DNA of 64,000 nucleotides from Verrucomicrobiota bacterium (lineage in GTDB: Bacteria; Verrucomicrobiota; Verrucomicrobiia; Limisphaerales; Pedosphaeraceae). Below are positions 1 through 9,298 of this stretch, in pieces. Within the stretch, counting starts at the first letter, position 1, and each line of letters opens with the position of its first letter. The DNA is taken from positions 1 to 64,000 of the forward strand of contig JAJPHR010000048.1 of the NCBI GenBank assembly GCA_021325145.1. Reading direction: 5' to 3'. Position numbers and translations under genes: made by a program. Under the pieces are notes generated by a model. The model worked only from the letters and a program-made list of their open reading frames with translations, was not told the origin of the DNA and made no database searches.

Positions 1-3000
1 GGGATGTTGGACTGGCTGGCCGCGTTGGTCACGCTCAAGGTCGCAAACTCATTCACGCTCTGGCCGGCCTGCGCCGGCAACACCGGCGGGTTGTGGATCG
101 CAGTGATCGTCACGGTAAAGCTGTTGGTCGCGCTTAAGTGCTGGTTGTTGACCGCAAAGGGATTAAAGTTGCTCACCACCGTGGTGAACACATTGGTGCT
201 GGGCACCTGCGCCACCACCGGCGTCCAGCTGATCACCCCGTTGGTGTCAATCACTGCGTTGGTGGGCCCATTTAAGAGGCTGTAGCTTAAAGCCACCGCC
301 GGGATATTGGCGTCAGTGGCCGTGTTGGTCACCACCACCGGCGCCAGGGCAATGCTGGTGCGGTTGGTCTGGGCCGGCAGCACCGGTGCCACGTTCACGT
401 CATTGACAATTACCGTAAAGCTGTTGGTGGCGCTTAAGGCGGGGCTGCCGTTGTCCGTCACCACCGTCGTAATCACGTTCGTGCTTGGCCCCTGCCCTTC
501 GGCTGGTGTCCAAGTAATCAGGCCGGTGTTCGTAGCGATGGCAACGCCCGCGGGCGGGCTCACCAATTGATAGCTCAACGACAAAGGCGGAATACTCGTC
601 TGGCTGGCCGTGTTCGTCACGGTCAGGAGCGCAAATTCATTGACCGTCTGGTTGGTCTGCGCCGGCAAGACCGGCGGATTGTGGATCGCATTGACCGTCA
701 CGGCAAAGCTGTTGGTCGCGCTCAAGTGCTGGTTGTTGACGGCAACGGAATTGAAGTTGCTCACCACCGTGGTGAACACATTGGTGCTGGGCACCTGCGC
801 CACCACCGGCGTCCAGCTAATCACGCCATTGCTTGATATGGTGGCGTTCGTGGGCGACGCCAGGAACGAATAGGTCAGCGTTGCCGCCGGAATATTGGAG
901 TCACTGGCCGTGTTGGTCACCACCACCGGGGCCAGCGCAATGCTGGTGCGGTTGGTCTGCGCCGGCAATGTGGGCGGCACATTGATGTCATTGACCACCA
1001 CCGTGAAACTATTGGTAGCGCTGAGATTGGGACTGCCGTTGTCCGTTACGACGGTCGTGATCAGATTAGTGCCTGGCCCCTGGCCTTCACTGGGCGTCCA
1101 GGTGATCACCCCGGTGTTGGTATTGATGGTGGCTCCAGCGGGTGGGTTCAACAACCGGTAGCCCAGCGCCAAGGGCGGAATGTCGGTCTGGCTGGCCGTG
1201 TTCGTCACGGCCAGGAGCGCAAATTCATTGACCGTCTGGCTGGTCTGAGCCGGCAACACTGGGGGATTGTGAACCGCATTGACCGTCACGGTAAAGCTGT
1301 TGGTCGCGCTCAAGTGCTGGTTGTTGACGGCAACCGGATTGAAATTGCTCACCACCGTGGTGAACACATTGGTGCTGGGCACCTGCGCCACCACCGGCGT
1401 CCAACTGATCACCCCATTAGCGTCGATCACGGCATTGGTGGGCCCACTTAACAGGCTGTAAGTGAGCGTCACCGCTGGGATGTTCGAGTCGCTGGCCGTG
1501 TTGGTCACCACCACCGGGGCCAGCGCAATGCTCGTACGGTTGGTCTGCGCCGGCAATGCCGGCGGCACATTGATGTCATTCACCACCACCGTGAAACTGT
1601 TGGTCGCACTTAGATTGGGGCTGCCGTTATCCGTCACCACGGTCGTGATCACGTTGGTGCCTGGCCCCTGCCCTTCGGCGGGCGTCCAGCTGATTACCCC
1701 GGTGTTGGTGTTAATGGTGGCACCGGTGGGAGGTGACAGTAACGTGTACCTCAGTGTGGTGGGTGGAAAGTCCACGTCACTCGCTGTGTTGGTCACGACG
1801 AGCTGCGAGAACTCGTTTACCGTACGATTCGTCTGGGCGGACAGGCTCGGTCCATTGTGAAGGAAAGTAACGGTCAGGGTCACGGTAGCCGTGCCCAGGT
1901 TGGTCGGCCCGTCATTCGCCTGATATGTAAAGCTGTCGCTCCCCGCACTGTTCGTCGGCGTGTAAGTGAAGCCGCCGTTGGCATTAAAGGTCAGCGTCCC
2001 ATTGGTGGGAAGGGTGACGACGGTGGCGGTCAAATTCGTGCCGTAAACCTCGGTGTCATTGCCCAGCACACCAGGCGCGGGCACAGTCAAAGTCGTCTCC
2101 CCGACCAAGGTGTAGTTGTCGGCACTGACCAGCGGATCTGCCTCAACACTGTCAGCTGCGAACACATAAGTCGAAGTCTCGTAAAGGTCCAAACCGATGG
2201 CCCCGGTGGTGTAAGCATTGGCTTCGGTATCCTGGGCGCTTAAGATCTGCACACCATCGTAGTAAACAGCAATCTGGCTGCCGAAAGCGGCAAGCTTTAC
2301 ATTGTGGGCGTTTGTGCCCACGCCAGGAAGGGTGACTTGTGCGATCGGGTTAAAAGCCGTACCGAGGTATCCCCAGTTCTGCCAATCGGTAAACTTAATG
2401 AGTCGCAGCACGCTGGAGACGCCCGCAGGAGAGTTCTCCGGATAAACCCAGGCAGCGTAATGAGCGCCCGTAGCTGGATTCAGACGCATCGATGGCCCGC
2501 CGCCATAAGCTCCCGCCGGGAACTGGACACTCGACATGACCGTGTAATTCGTCCACACATTGGTAACGTAGGCGTCCGCATAACCGGGCGTGCTGGGAAC
2601 GGTGGCCTGGAATTCGCCATGCGTAACCGTCCAATTTCCAAGATGTACGAGCCAGGGAGCCAAAGGCCCGGGATCCGTCCCCCGGGTGAAATCATCGGAA
2701 AACAGGGCATCGGCTGCCGGATCGACCAGCGTCACCTGGACGGTGGCGGAGTTGGTGAAGCTGTCTATGGCCTGATAGGTGAATGTATCGGTGCCAGCGA
2801 AGCTGTTGGCGGGAGTGTAGGTGAACCCGCCGTTCGGGTTCAGAGTCAGCGTGCCATTCTGCGGAGGATTCACCAGCACCGCCGTCAGGCTGTTACCGTC
2901 GGGGTCTGCGTCATTGCCGAGAACCCCCGGGGCCTGGACGGTGAGAGGGGTTCCTGCCACGTATTCATAGGCGTCATCCAGTGCGACCGGCGGGTGGTGC

Positions 3001-3938
3001 ACTGCCATCACGTTAATCGTTACCGTCGCGGGAGCCGAGTTGGTATTTCCATCGCTGGCTTGGTAAGTAAATGTATCCTGGCCACTGGTATAATTCGTAT
3101 CCGGTGTGTAGCTGAAGCTGCCATCGCTGCCAAAATCCAGTGAACCGTGAGCTGGGCCGGTAACCAATGCTGCGGTGAGAGCCGCCCCACCGCTGGTGTC
3201 ATTGCCCAGGACTCCTGGGGCGGGGACATGCAGCGTCGTACCGGACGTTGCATTAAACGAATCATCCTGCGCCACCGGCGCGCTTGCGTTTACGGCGACG
3301 TCATCGACCAGCATGGTGTACGCCGTATCGCCAGTCCACATATCCACGGAAATCCCACCGCTCGCATAAGCGGTATCTGTAACCCTGATCGACAGAGCGC
3401 CATCCAGATAGACCGAAACCTGGGTTCCATTGAAGGCGAGCTTGAGCGTGTGTGGTCCGGTGCCGATGCCCCCGGTCAACGTGACCGATTGGAGAGCGGT
3501 CCAACTAGTCCATCCGCTAAAGGCCAGCAGAGAGAGCGTGGCGTTCCCGCCCGGTGCTGACTCAGGATAGAGCCAGGCGGTGTAATGGGCGCCTGCGTCG
3601 GGGTCCAGACGGCCTCCGAGGCCGCCTCCATATCCACCCGTAGGAAACCGGAAGGTTGCCTGCGCTGAATAATCCGTCCAATTGGTGGCAAAATAAACGT
3701 TGCCATAATTCTGATTCGGGCTTGTGCCCTGTAACGCGCCTCCAGTAACTGTCCAATTACCAGCCTGCTGAACCCACGGAGCCAGAGGGCCGGGATCAGT
3801 TCCCCGCGTGAAATCGTCGGAAAACAAGGCCCCATTCTGGGCCTGCAGCCGGCCGGTCATTCCAACCAACCCCAGACAGGCGAGCAAGAGCGTCATTCCG
3901 CCCAGCTTCACGGCTGTCGTGTATTTGGAGCTTGTCAT
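1..3938 (-). CDS. Giant secreted LamG / VLGND / He_PIG repeat protein (C-terminus off window)
   Basis: The frame is open from an ATG at 3938 to the window edge, so at least 1,312 residues are present and the C-terminus is missing. It begins with a signal peptide (about 33 residues, hydrophobic MTLLLACLGLVG, cleavage after LQA). Two copies of a LamG/DUF1080-like jelly-roll domain follow, each opening with LFSDDFTRGTDPGPLAPW (about residues 37-205 and 410-590). Around them sit three cadherin-like units with the APGVLGND signature. The rest is a tandem array of He_PIG Ig-like units (PPVLPAQTN ... VISWTP ... ATNSFTV). No catalytic motif is visible, so surface adhesion or glycan binding is the likely role. 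It lies downstream of the polysaccharide cluster but after a 255-bp gap with its own possible promoter, so co-transcription is uncertain. Confidence 0.85.
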   Translation of the reverse strand, partial: MTSSKYTTAVKLGGMTLLLACLGLVGMTGRLQAQNGALFSDDFTRGTDPGPLAPWVQQAGNWTVTGGALQGTSPNQNYGNVYFATNWTDYSAQATFRFPTGGYGGGLGGRLDPDAGAHYTAWLYPESAPGGNATLSLLAFSGWTSWTALQSVTLTGGIGTGPHTLKLAFNGTQVSVYLDGALSIRVTDTAYASGGISVDMWTGDTAYTMLVDDVAVNASAPVAQDDSFNATSGTTLHVPAPGVLGNDTSGGAALTAALVTGPAHGSLDFGSDGSFSYTPDTNYTSGQDTFTYQASDGNTNSAPATVTINVMAVHHPPVALDDAYEYVAGTPLTVQAPGVLGNDADPDGNSLTAVLVNPPQNGTLTLNPNGGFTYTPANSFAGTDTFTYQAIDSFTNSATVQVTLVDPAADALFSDDFTRGTDPGPLAPWLVHLGNWTVTHGEFQATVPSTPGYADAYVTNVWTNYTVMSSVQFPAGAYGGGPSMRLNPATGAHYAAWVYPENSPAGVSSVLRLIKFTDWQNWGYLGTAFNPIAQVTLPGVGTNAHNVKLAAFGSQIAVYYDGVQILSAQDTEANAYTTGAIGLDLYETSTYVFAADSVEADPLVSADNYTLVGETTLTVPAPGVLGNDTEVYGTNLTATVVTLPTNGTLTFNANGGFTYTPTNSAGSDSFTYQANDGPTNLGTATVTLTVTFLHNGPSLSAQTNRTVNEFSQLVVTNTASDVDFPPTTLRYTLLSPPTGATINTNTGVISWTPAEGQGPGTNVITTVVTDNGSPNLSATNSFTVVVNDINVPPALPAQTNRTSIALAPVVVTNTASDSNIPAVTLTYSLLSGPTNAVIDANGVISWTPVVAQVPSTNVFTTVVSNFNPVAVNNQHLSATNSFTVTVNAVHNPPVLPAQTSQTVNEFALLAVTNTASQTDIPPLALGYRLLNPPAGATINTNTGVITWTPSEGQGPGTNLITTVVTDNGSPNLSATNSFTVVVNDINVPPTLPAQTNRTSIALAPVVVTNTASDSNIPAATLTYSFLASPTNATISSNGVISWTPVVAQVPSTNVFTTVVSNFNSVAVNNQHLSATNSFAVTVNAIHNPPVLPAQTNQTVNEFALLTVTNTASQTSIPPLSLSYQLVSPPAGVAIATNTGLITWTPAEGQGPSTNVITTVVTDNGSPALSATNSFTVIVNDVNVAPVLPAQTNRTSIALAPVVVTNTATDANIPAVALSYSLLNGPTNAVIDTNGVISWTPVVAQVPSTNVFTTVVSNFNPFAVNNQHLSATNSFTVTITAIHNPPVLPAQAGQSVNEFATLSVTNAASQSNI
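13..1776 (-). repeat. Tandem 588-bp repeat (two He_PIG units per period)
   Basis: Near-identical sequence recurs at 13, 601 and 1189, an exact 588-bp period (196 codons). Each period encodes two different Ig-like units of about 98 residues, A then B. A partly degenerate unit sits at about 1777-1860 at the N-terminal end of the array, and the array continues past the left edge. Copies differ by scattered substitutions while the length is kept, which indicates in-frame duplication or homogenisation. Confidence 0.9.
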
Positions 3939-4193
3939 CACAGTTCTCGAACCTGACACGGCTTTGGCGAAGCAAGGGAGGTTCCAATCACGGTTGATAA
4001 TGCAATTCTGTTTCACGGTGACTATCTGATTCAGGAGTCAAACCACGCAATGCGTGACAAACTCAAAAACGCGTTTTACGCTTCCCAAGGCAAGCCTTGG
4101 AAAGACAGCCTGAATCTAGCAGAAACAGAGCGGGGCCATATGCCCATTCATTACGGATTATACGTCCGTACGTCTACGGAAGAAGGTGGAAGC
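3939..4193. other. Intergenic gap with hairpins at the end of the polysaccharide cluster
   Basis: No gene is visible. On the minus strand it follows the last polysaccharide gene and precedes the giant secreted protein. It contains a perfect 7-bp hairpin, CCAAGGC-AA-GCCTTGG, at 4085-4100, followed on the minus strand by a T-rich stretch (ACGCGTTTTTGAG) that could form a weak terminator. Confidence 0.4.
4157..4162 (-). promoter_or_regulatory. Possible -10 box for the giant secreted protein gene
   Basis: The minus strand reads TATAAT here, about 220 nt before the start codon at 3938. No convincing -35 hexamer is present. ACGGA and TCCGT half-sites flank the box symmetrically, which could be an operator. 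This is motif inspection only. Confidence 0.25.
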
Positions 4194-5297
4194 TCAAGTG
4201 ATCTTTCGCGGCGCCATTTTCGAAGAGGGTTTTACCGCCAGGCGGATGGAATTGCCCGCTACTTTCAAAGAGCGGAACAGCCCCGCCGGCAGCAAGCGTG
4301 GAATCATCCACTTGATCACCCGGGGGCCGGCCTGGTCCTGCCGGGCGGCCTTAAGAAGTTGAAGTTTGCGGGTAATGGCGGCATCGGCATATTCCATTTG
4401 ATACGAGAACAAGCGCTGCTGGCGAATGCATTCAGTTTCGATTCGGCCTGCCTGGTCCTCGCCGATCAGGCCCTTGCGCCTGGCCACCTGGAGATCCGCA
4501 AGAAAAGCTTCATACATCAACGCGCGGTTTCGAGCATCACGAGTAATTCGAGCTTCCTGCTGCATGACCGCCTCCCGCCCGGCCACAACCTCGTGTCGGC
4601 GCGAAAAAAGGTTGTTGCCATGAATGCGGCGTTTGAGCAGGGGAATGTCAGTAAAGCCGAGCGGTCCCATGAGCAGTGCCCGCAACGCCACGGCATTATC
4701 TTCGTGAATCAAGGTTTCCGGCAACGGACCAAAGACGGAAAAAATCTTTGGATCATACGCCAGGGCACAGCCCATCATGCCCGGCTGGAGCGTGCGAACA
4801 TAATCTTCAAGCGCGGTCCTCTCTTCCTTAAGCGCCGGGACTGATGTTCCGGTTTCGACGCGAGCAGGCGCAGCATCGGTCAACTGTCCCTCCTCATCGA
4901 TATTGATGAAACCGCTTTGCATTACCATGGTCCGGCGGCCCGCGCGTTCCCATAAATTGTAAATTGTTTCCGTCCGCTCAGGCAGCGAAATGTCATCGCC
5001 CGCGGCCACGACGAGCAATTGGCCGCGCGTCAATTCCACCAACCGGTTGACATGCCGGCCAATTCCCAAATTGGTGGCGTTGCGATTCAGCACCACCTTG
5101 TGCGGGCCTGAATAACTGGCCGCGAGCTTGCTCATGATCTCGAACGTCCGGTCGCGGGAACAATCATCGGAAAGAACGATCTCGAGTGGAGAATAGGTCT
5201 GGGCCAGGGCCGCCTCCACTGCTTCGTGGATAAACCGCTCCTGATTGTAACCGCAGACGGCAAAGGTCAAAAGTGGCCTGGTTTCGGAATTGGACAT
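4194..5297 (-). CDS. Family 2 glycosyltransferase
   Basis: A 367-residue GT-A transferase. The ATG at 5297 (MSNSETRPLLTF) is chosen because the fold begins immediately there; longer upstream frames would run into the preceding gene. Visible motifs are the nucleotide-binding start TFAVCGYNQERFIHEAVEAA, ALAQTYSPLEIVLSDDCSRD, and a metal-binding region AAGDD near residues 95-100. The C-terminal half is helical and basic. No membrane segment is seen, so it should act at the inner face of the cytoplasmic membrane on a lipid-linked sugar. It is the last gene of the polysaccharide cluster, 13 nt after the glycosyltransferase-methyltransferase gene. Donor and acceptor sugars cannot be told. Confidence 0.85.
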   Translation of the reverse strand: MSNSETRPLLTFAVCGYNQERFIHEAVEAALAQTYSPLEIVLSDDCSRDRTFEIMSKLAASYSGPHKVVLNRNATNLGIGRHVNRLVELTRGQLLVVAAGDDISLPERTETIYNLWERAGRRTMVMQSGFINIDEEGQLTDAAPARVETGTSVPALKEERTALEDYVRTLQPGMMGCALAYDPKIFSVFGPLPETLIHEDNAVALRALLMGPLGFTDIPLLKRRIHGNNLFSRRHEVVAGREAVMQQEARITRDARNRALMYEAFLADLQVARRKGLIGEDQAGRIETECIRQQRLFSYQMEYADAAITRKLQLLKAARQDQAGPRVIKWMIPRLLPAGLFRSLKVAGNSIRLAVKPSSKMAPRKIT

Positions 5298-5310
5298 GAG
5301 AGCAATAGGT

Positions 5311-6753
5311 TTACCGGCGGGCTTGGAGCAGCCACGATTTGGCTTTGAACCGGCGCAGGGGGCCCTGAACCGCGGTGCCCGGTCCCGACCAGTGCACAGC
5401 AACCACGTTCATGCCGGAGTCCTTTAAACAACCCGCTGCTGTGCCGGGACCCAATAGATTGATGCCGCCTTGATCAAACGAGCGCAGCTTTCGATGATCC
5501 CCCGAGCCAAGAGCGCGCCCGATCAGCAGCCGGAATGAGTGAAGATTGGGGCCACCAAGCACGAATGTGCCACCGGGGCCCACGAACTGCGCGCATTGCC
5601 TGAGAACTTGCTTCGGGCTGGGCAGCAGGTGCAGCAAGTCCGTCATGAGGACGCAATCAAACGTCCGGCCTTCCAGGTTGCGCAGGCATTCCGCCAGCGT
5701 TCCGTAAACGACGTCAATGCCCAATTTGGCAGCGGCAGCTCCGATGATTGAATCCAGCGGAACTGCCGTCACGTGCGCCCCGCGCTTCTTCAATTTGGCC
5801 TCGGTGACACCCCAACCGCAGCCGATGGAAAGGATCCTCTTCGCATTCGCGGGCACTAATTCAAGAACTTCGTCACGGGGCTTTTCGTAAAAATTCTTGG
5901 ACCACCTGCCGTGCAACAACTCCGTTTCCGTCCGGCAAAGAGTCGTCGCCGGATGGTCGCCGCTGGCGATGGCCATCTGTGTCTGGATTTGTTCCTCGCA
6001 GAACGACAGTGGGACGCCGATCTGCCCAACGTAGCGGTTGGACGCGTGGTGGATGAGAAAATCCTTGAACGTTGAAATGCAAATGACTTTGCGAAAGCCA
6101 CAACTCGTATAGGGATCGGTGCAGGCGGTCTCGGGCAGGCCATACCGCCCCTCATACGGTTCGCGCAAAAATCCGCCCGAAGCAATCACCTGTTTCAGTT
6201 GTGCCTGAGTGAGGAGATAGAACCCGGCGTGCTCATTGCTGAATTCAGCGACAGTATAATCCCCGCGGCGCTTCACCGATTCCGGCTTCCAGTGGAAACC
6301 GCCATGGACATCCGGGAGGGACCAGGCGCCGGCTTGATCCACCTCGTAACGAAAGTAGCCCGCGATCTCATCCGGCGCCAATTGAGGCGTGACGCGCAGG
6401 AATGCCTGGATATTTGCTTCCGTCACCTCCATGTCATCTTCGGCGTACGCAAAAAGGTCATAATGATCCACGTTTTGAGCCAGGACCGGCTTGTGTGCGA
6501 AAGGCAGAGACCACGAATTACTGGTGGGGAGCCCGACGATTACCTTGACCGCGGGGCCAAGGTCCTTGGGCGCGTCGGAAACCACCATCACATCGACCGC
6601 CAGCGGCAGGTTTTGATAGCCTTGGATCATCCGCTTCAGCAGTTTGAGGTTTTTTTCCCCAAAGCTTGCAATCACCACCAATAACTTCAGCTTTCCGCTG
6701 TTTGATTTTGCTCCAGTCGGATTCATCATTTTACTGCCATGGCCGCCATACAA
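5311..6753 (-). CDS. Glycosyltransferase-like / SAM-dependent methyltransferase fusion
   Basis: A 480-residue two-domain protein. Residues about 20-290 resemble a GT-A domain: LLVVIASFGEKNLKLLKRM at the start, and YAEDDME, which fits a DxD-type metal site. Residues about 315-470 are a class I methyltransferase with a SAM-binding motif ILSIGCGWGVTEA and an acidic loop, FDCVLMTDLLHLLPSP. The fusion suggests one protein that transfers a sugar and methylates it or a neighbour, possibly capping a chain. An alternative start at the second or third Met (MMNPTG) is possible. Specificity is unknown. Confidence 0.8.
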   Translation of the reverse strand: MYGGHGSKMMNPTGAKSNSGKLKLLVVIASFGEKNLKLLKRMIQGYQNLPLAVDVMVVSDAPKDLGPAVKVIVGLPTSNSWSLPFAHKPVLAQNVDHYDLFAYAEDDMEVTEANIQAFLRVTPQLAPDEIAGYFRYEVDQAGAWSLPDVHGGFHWKPESVKRRGDYTVAEFSNEHAGFYLLTQAQLKQVIASGGFLREPYEGRYGLPETACTDPYTSCGFRKVICISTFKDFLIHHASNRYVGQIGVPLSFCEEQIQTQMAIASGDHPATTLCRTETELLHGRWSKNFYEKPRDEVLELVPANAKRILSIGCGWGVTEAKLKKRGAHVTAVPLDSIIGAAAAKLGIDVVYGTLAECLRNLEGRTFDCVLMTDLLHLLPSPKQVLRQCAQFVGPGGTFVLGGPNLHSFRLLIGRALGSGDHRKLRSFDQGGINLLGPGTAAGCLKDSGMNVVAVHWSGPGTAVQGPLRRFKAKSWLLQARR

Positions 6754-7025
6754 TAATCAGCCGCTGACGGCCGCCACTTAAAGACAAACAATTCCGCGAA
6801 GTTGAACAACCGGGCCACAGTGTCGGCCCGCCGGCAGCTTCCGCACAGCCTGCCCTCGGGGCATGGCTCCGCACTGGTCAGTCTTTCATCTTCCACGCGG
6901 GTCATTGTCAGCAAGATTCGGACCTCTTCCACCGCTTTTCCTGCCTCGGGCGTCAAGCAAGGTGTCCGCAAGTTTATGGTAATGGCCTGCCGGGAGGTGA
7001 ACACGGTCAAAATCGCGTCAATCCA

Positions 7026-9260
7026 CTATGGACCCGCGACCACCTGCAACCCTTGCGGAGGTTGCGGAACCTTCAAGATATTGAAGCTCTGCAACTGGAC
7101 GTTGGCTTCCCGCCCGCGAAAGATAATCTGGTGCGTGCCCTGGGTGAGATTGAAGAACTCGGGAACGTACTGATTATTGGCGTCCGTGCCAAGCCCGCGC
7201 CAGCTTACCAACCGCTGCTCGAAGCCCGCGGTGATCGTCATGTCCCAAATCATGGCAGGATCCACCGGCTCGGCGTCGATATTGACATACATGGAATTAG
7301 CGGCGTCGCTGGGGGCGTTGACCAGCGCCTGCACTACGTAATACCCCGCGTTGGTAATGCTGAAACTATACGCGGCACGCCCGGAATTAGCTACGGATGT
7401 GGTTTGAACGGATTGCGAAACAGCTCCGTTGTTGGTGGCGAAGGGAGTGGTGATTGTTCCCGACGCGGCCAGGAAAGCCAGTCCCTGCCCGACTTGCGGC
7501 GGGACCTCGACTGAAGTGGTAAATTGCGATTGCGAAGTGAATTGTTCGTCGCTCACGCGCAGCGTCCACACATAGGTGTTGCCCGCTGTGCCGGTGGAAT
7601 ACGTGAAATTGATGGGAAGGACGGTGCCGGAACCGCTTTGATAAGTAATCTCGGGCCCGCCGTTGACCGTGTAAACCCAATTCCAAGTAAGGGCATTCCC
7701 ATTTGGATCCGATGCCGACGCGGAATACTGGACGATGGTCCCTTCATAAACCTGGGAACCGGCCACGTTCGGATCCACATCGGTGGCATTTTGGCTGATC
7801 GCCGTAACCACCGGCGGGAGCGGGTTGGTGTTGACACCGGCGCCGGCGCCATATTGGTAAGGGCCCATGTCCCAGGCCCCGGAGGGTGGCCGTGGATTGC
7901 CATCCTTGTCAGTCGTGATGTACTGATAATAGTTGCCGCCCTGACCCCGGAACAGAGTGTCACTGGCCGACAAGTGAAAATCGTACGGAGTCGTGGCGTT
8001 CGCCGAAGTTAGCGGGACATAATATACGAAACTGCCGCCAGCACCGCTCACTGATTTGTTATTCACAAAGGTGAGCCCGGATGCAGAATCGATATTGAAG
8101 CCGGTGCCCGTATTGTAGCAAATATTGTCGGCCATAACGCAGTTGATGTAAGTGGACCCAACTCCGGTCGGGGGAGCGTAGAACGACATGCCGTACAGCG
8201 TCGGGTAATTAACCGCTATGTTGTTCAATATATACACATTCTGAAAAAGGATCGGGCCGGCGACGGCTGCGTGGTCCGAAATGATATCGAGTCCGCGAGG
8301 ATAAAAGGCCCCGGACACGGGCGTGGACATGAACATGAGGTTGTTATAAACCATCACGTTGACGAAATTGCCCCAATAGCCATCCAGAAAGATGCTTGCG
8401 TTTCCGCAATCACGAAACGTGTTGTTATAAATTTTGACGTAGCTGCCGGACGTGGGTTGGACGCCGTCCTGATGCTGCCCGCCCGCGTAATTGGTGACAT
8501 AGGCAATGACAGTGTTGTTATAGATGCTGAAGCCGGAGCCATTCCATTGAAAGCAATCCGCCCCGAACGCGTACTGGCCGCGAGGAATGTAAATGGTATT
8601 GTTGAAGGCCCGGCTCTGGTCATATCCGTTGCCCTGAAAGAGGCAATATGAAAAATGGTCCGCATTCGGATCGACAATCATGCACCAACAATGATCGATC
8701 TGGAGCCCGTTGACCGGATTGGCATCGATCACTCCGGTACCGCCCCCGTTGCCTTCCGTGACTTGTCCCATGTTGATGTAAGAGATGGTGACATTGACGG
8801 TATTGGGCAGATAGGCCACAAAACTGGCTCGAGAAAGGGAAAAATGCATTTGCCCATCCCCCGCGTTTCCGCTGACAGTTATGTTGTTTGCCCGGCCAAG
8901 CCAGGTACCAGCGGCGCTGCAGTCAAATACCGCTATTCCGTTGTGTGCCGGGTCCTGACCAATCTGGTAGGTGATCAGGCTGCCCGGGTTGCCTCCCACC
9001 GGCGTCCAGGTGGAATTCAAAATGTAGGTTTGAGATTGGCCGGAAGGGCCACCCGAAATGTAAACCGTGTCCCCGGCGCCAACGCCAGAAATGCCGCTCA
9101 CACTGGTCCACGCATTTGCCCAGGAGGTGCCGTTGTTGGCGCCCGTTGCCTTGCCATCCACATACCAAGTGGTCGCGCGAGCCGAAGCGGCAGCGGCCAG
9201 GCAAAGTATCGCGAGCAGAAATTGTTTCACGGCACTGAAATTACGCCTTAAACCCTTCAT
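7026..9260 (-). CDS. Secreted right-handed beta-helix protein with C-terminal binding domain
   Basis: About 744 residues from the ATG at 9260, chosen because it gives a standard signal peptide (MKGLRRNF then a hydrophobic stretch ending ASARA). An ATG 33 nt further upstream is also open. The N-terminal half has TTWYVDGKATGANNGTSW and a long series of short turns rich in N, G and hydrophobics (IYNNTVIAY, VYNNLMFM, YILNNIAVNY), typical of pectate-lyase-like parallel beta-helices. A PKD/Ig-like segment (about 500-600) and a CBM-like jelly roll (AAYSFSITNAGYYVVQALV) follow. Its place inside the polysaccharide cluster suggests a periplasmic or surface lyase, epimerase or hydrolase acting on that polymer. 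No catalytic triad could be assigned. Confidence 0.8.
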   Translation of the reverse strand: MKGLRRNFSAVKQFLLAILCLAAAASARATTWYVDGKATGANNGTSWANAWTSVSGISGVGAGDTVYISGGPSGQSQTYILNSTWTPVGGNPGSLITYQIGQDPAHNGIAVFDCSAAGTWLGRANNITVSGNAGDGQMHFSLSRASFVAYLPNTVNVTISYINMGQVTEGNGGGTGVIDANPVNGLQIDHCWCMIVDPNADHFSYCLFQGNGYDQSRAFNNTIYIPRGQYAFGADCFQWNGSGFSIYNNTVIAYVTNYAGGQHQDGVQPTSGSYVKIYNNTFRDCGNASIFLDGYWGNFVNVMVYNNLMFMSTPVSGAFYPRGLDIISDHAAVAGPILFQNVYILNNIAVNYPTLYGMSFYAPPTGVGSTYINCVMADNICYNTGTGFNIDSASGLTFVNNKSVSGAGGSFVYYVPLTSANATTPYDFHLSASDTLFRGQGGNYYQYITTDKDGNPRPPSGAWDMGPYQYGAGAGVNTNPLPPVVTAISQNATDVDPNVAGSQVYEGTIVQYSASASDPNGNALTWNWVYTVNGGPEITYQSGSGTVLPINFTYSTGTAGNTYVWTLRVSDEQFTSQSQFTTSVEVPPQVGQGLAFLAASGTITTPFATNNGAVSQSVQTTSVANSGRAAYSFSITNAGYYVVQALVNAPSDAANSMYVNIDAEPVDPAMIWDMTITAGFEQRLVSWRGLGTDANNQYVPEFFNLTQGTHQIIFRGREANVQLQSFNILKVPQPPQGLQVVAGP

Positions 9261-9298
9261 ATCAAAGGAAAACTGTGCCATCAGGAGGATCATGCTCT

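Noticed and set aside
1..1860. Series of plus-strand frames repeating every 588 bp
   Set aside because: They mirror the He_PIG repeat array read on the wrong strand. The array is also too long-period and coding to be a CRISPR.
6726..7010. 94-codon minus-strand frame (TTG start) between the beta-helix and GT-methyltransferase genes
   Set aside because: No ribosome binding site, overlaps the next gene in another frame and shows no family motif. A real small protein cannot be excluded.
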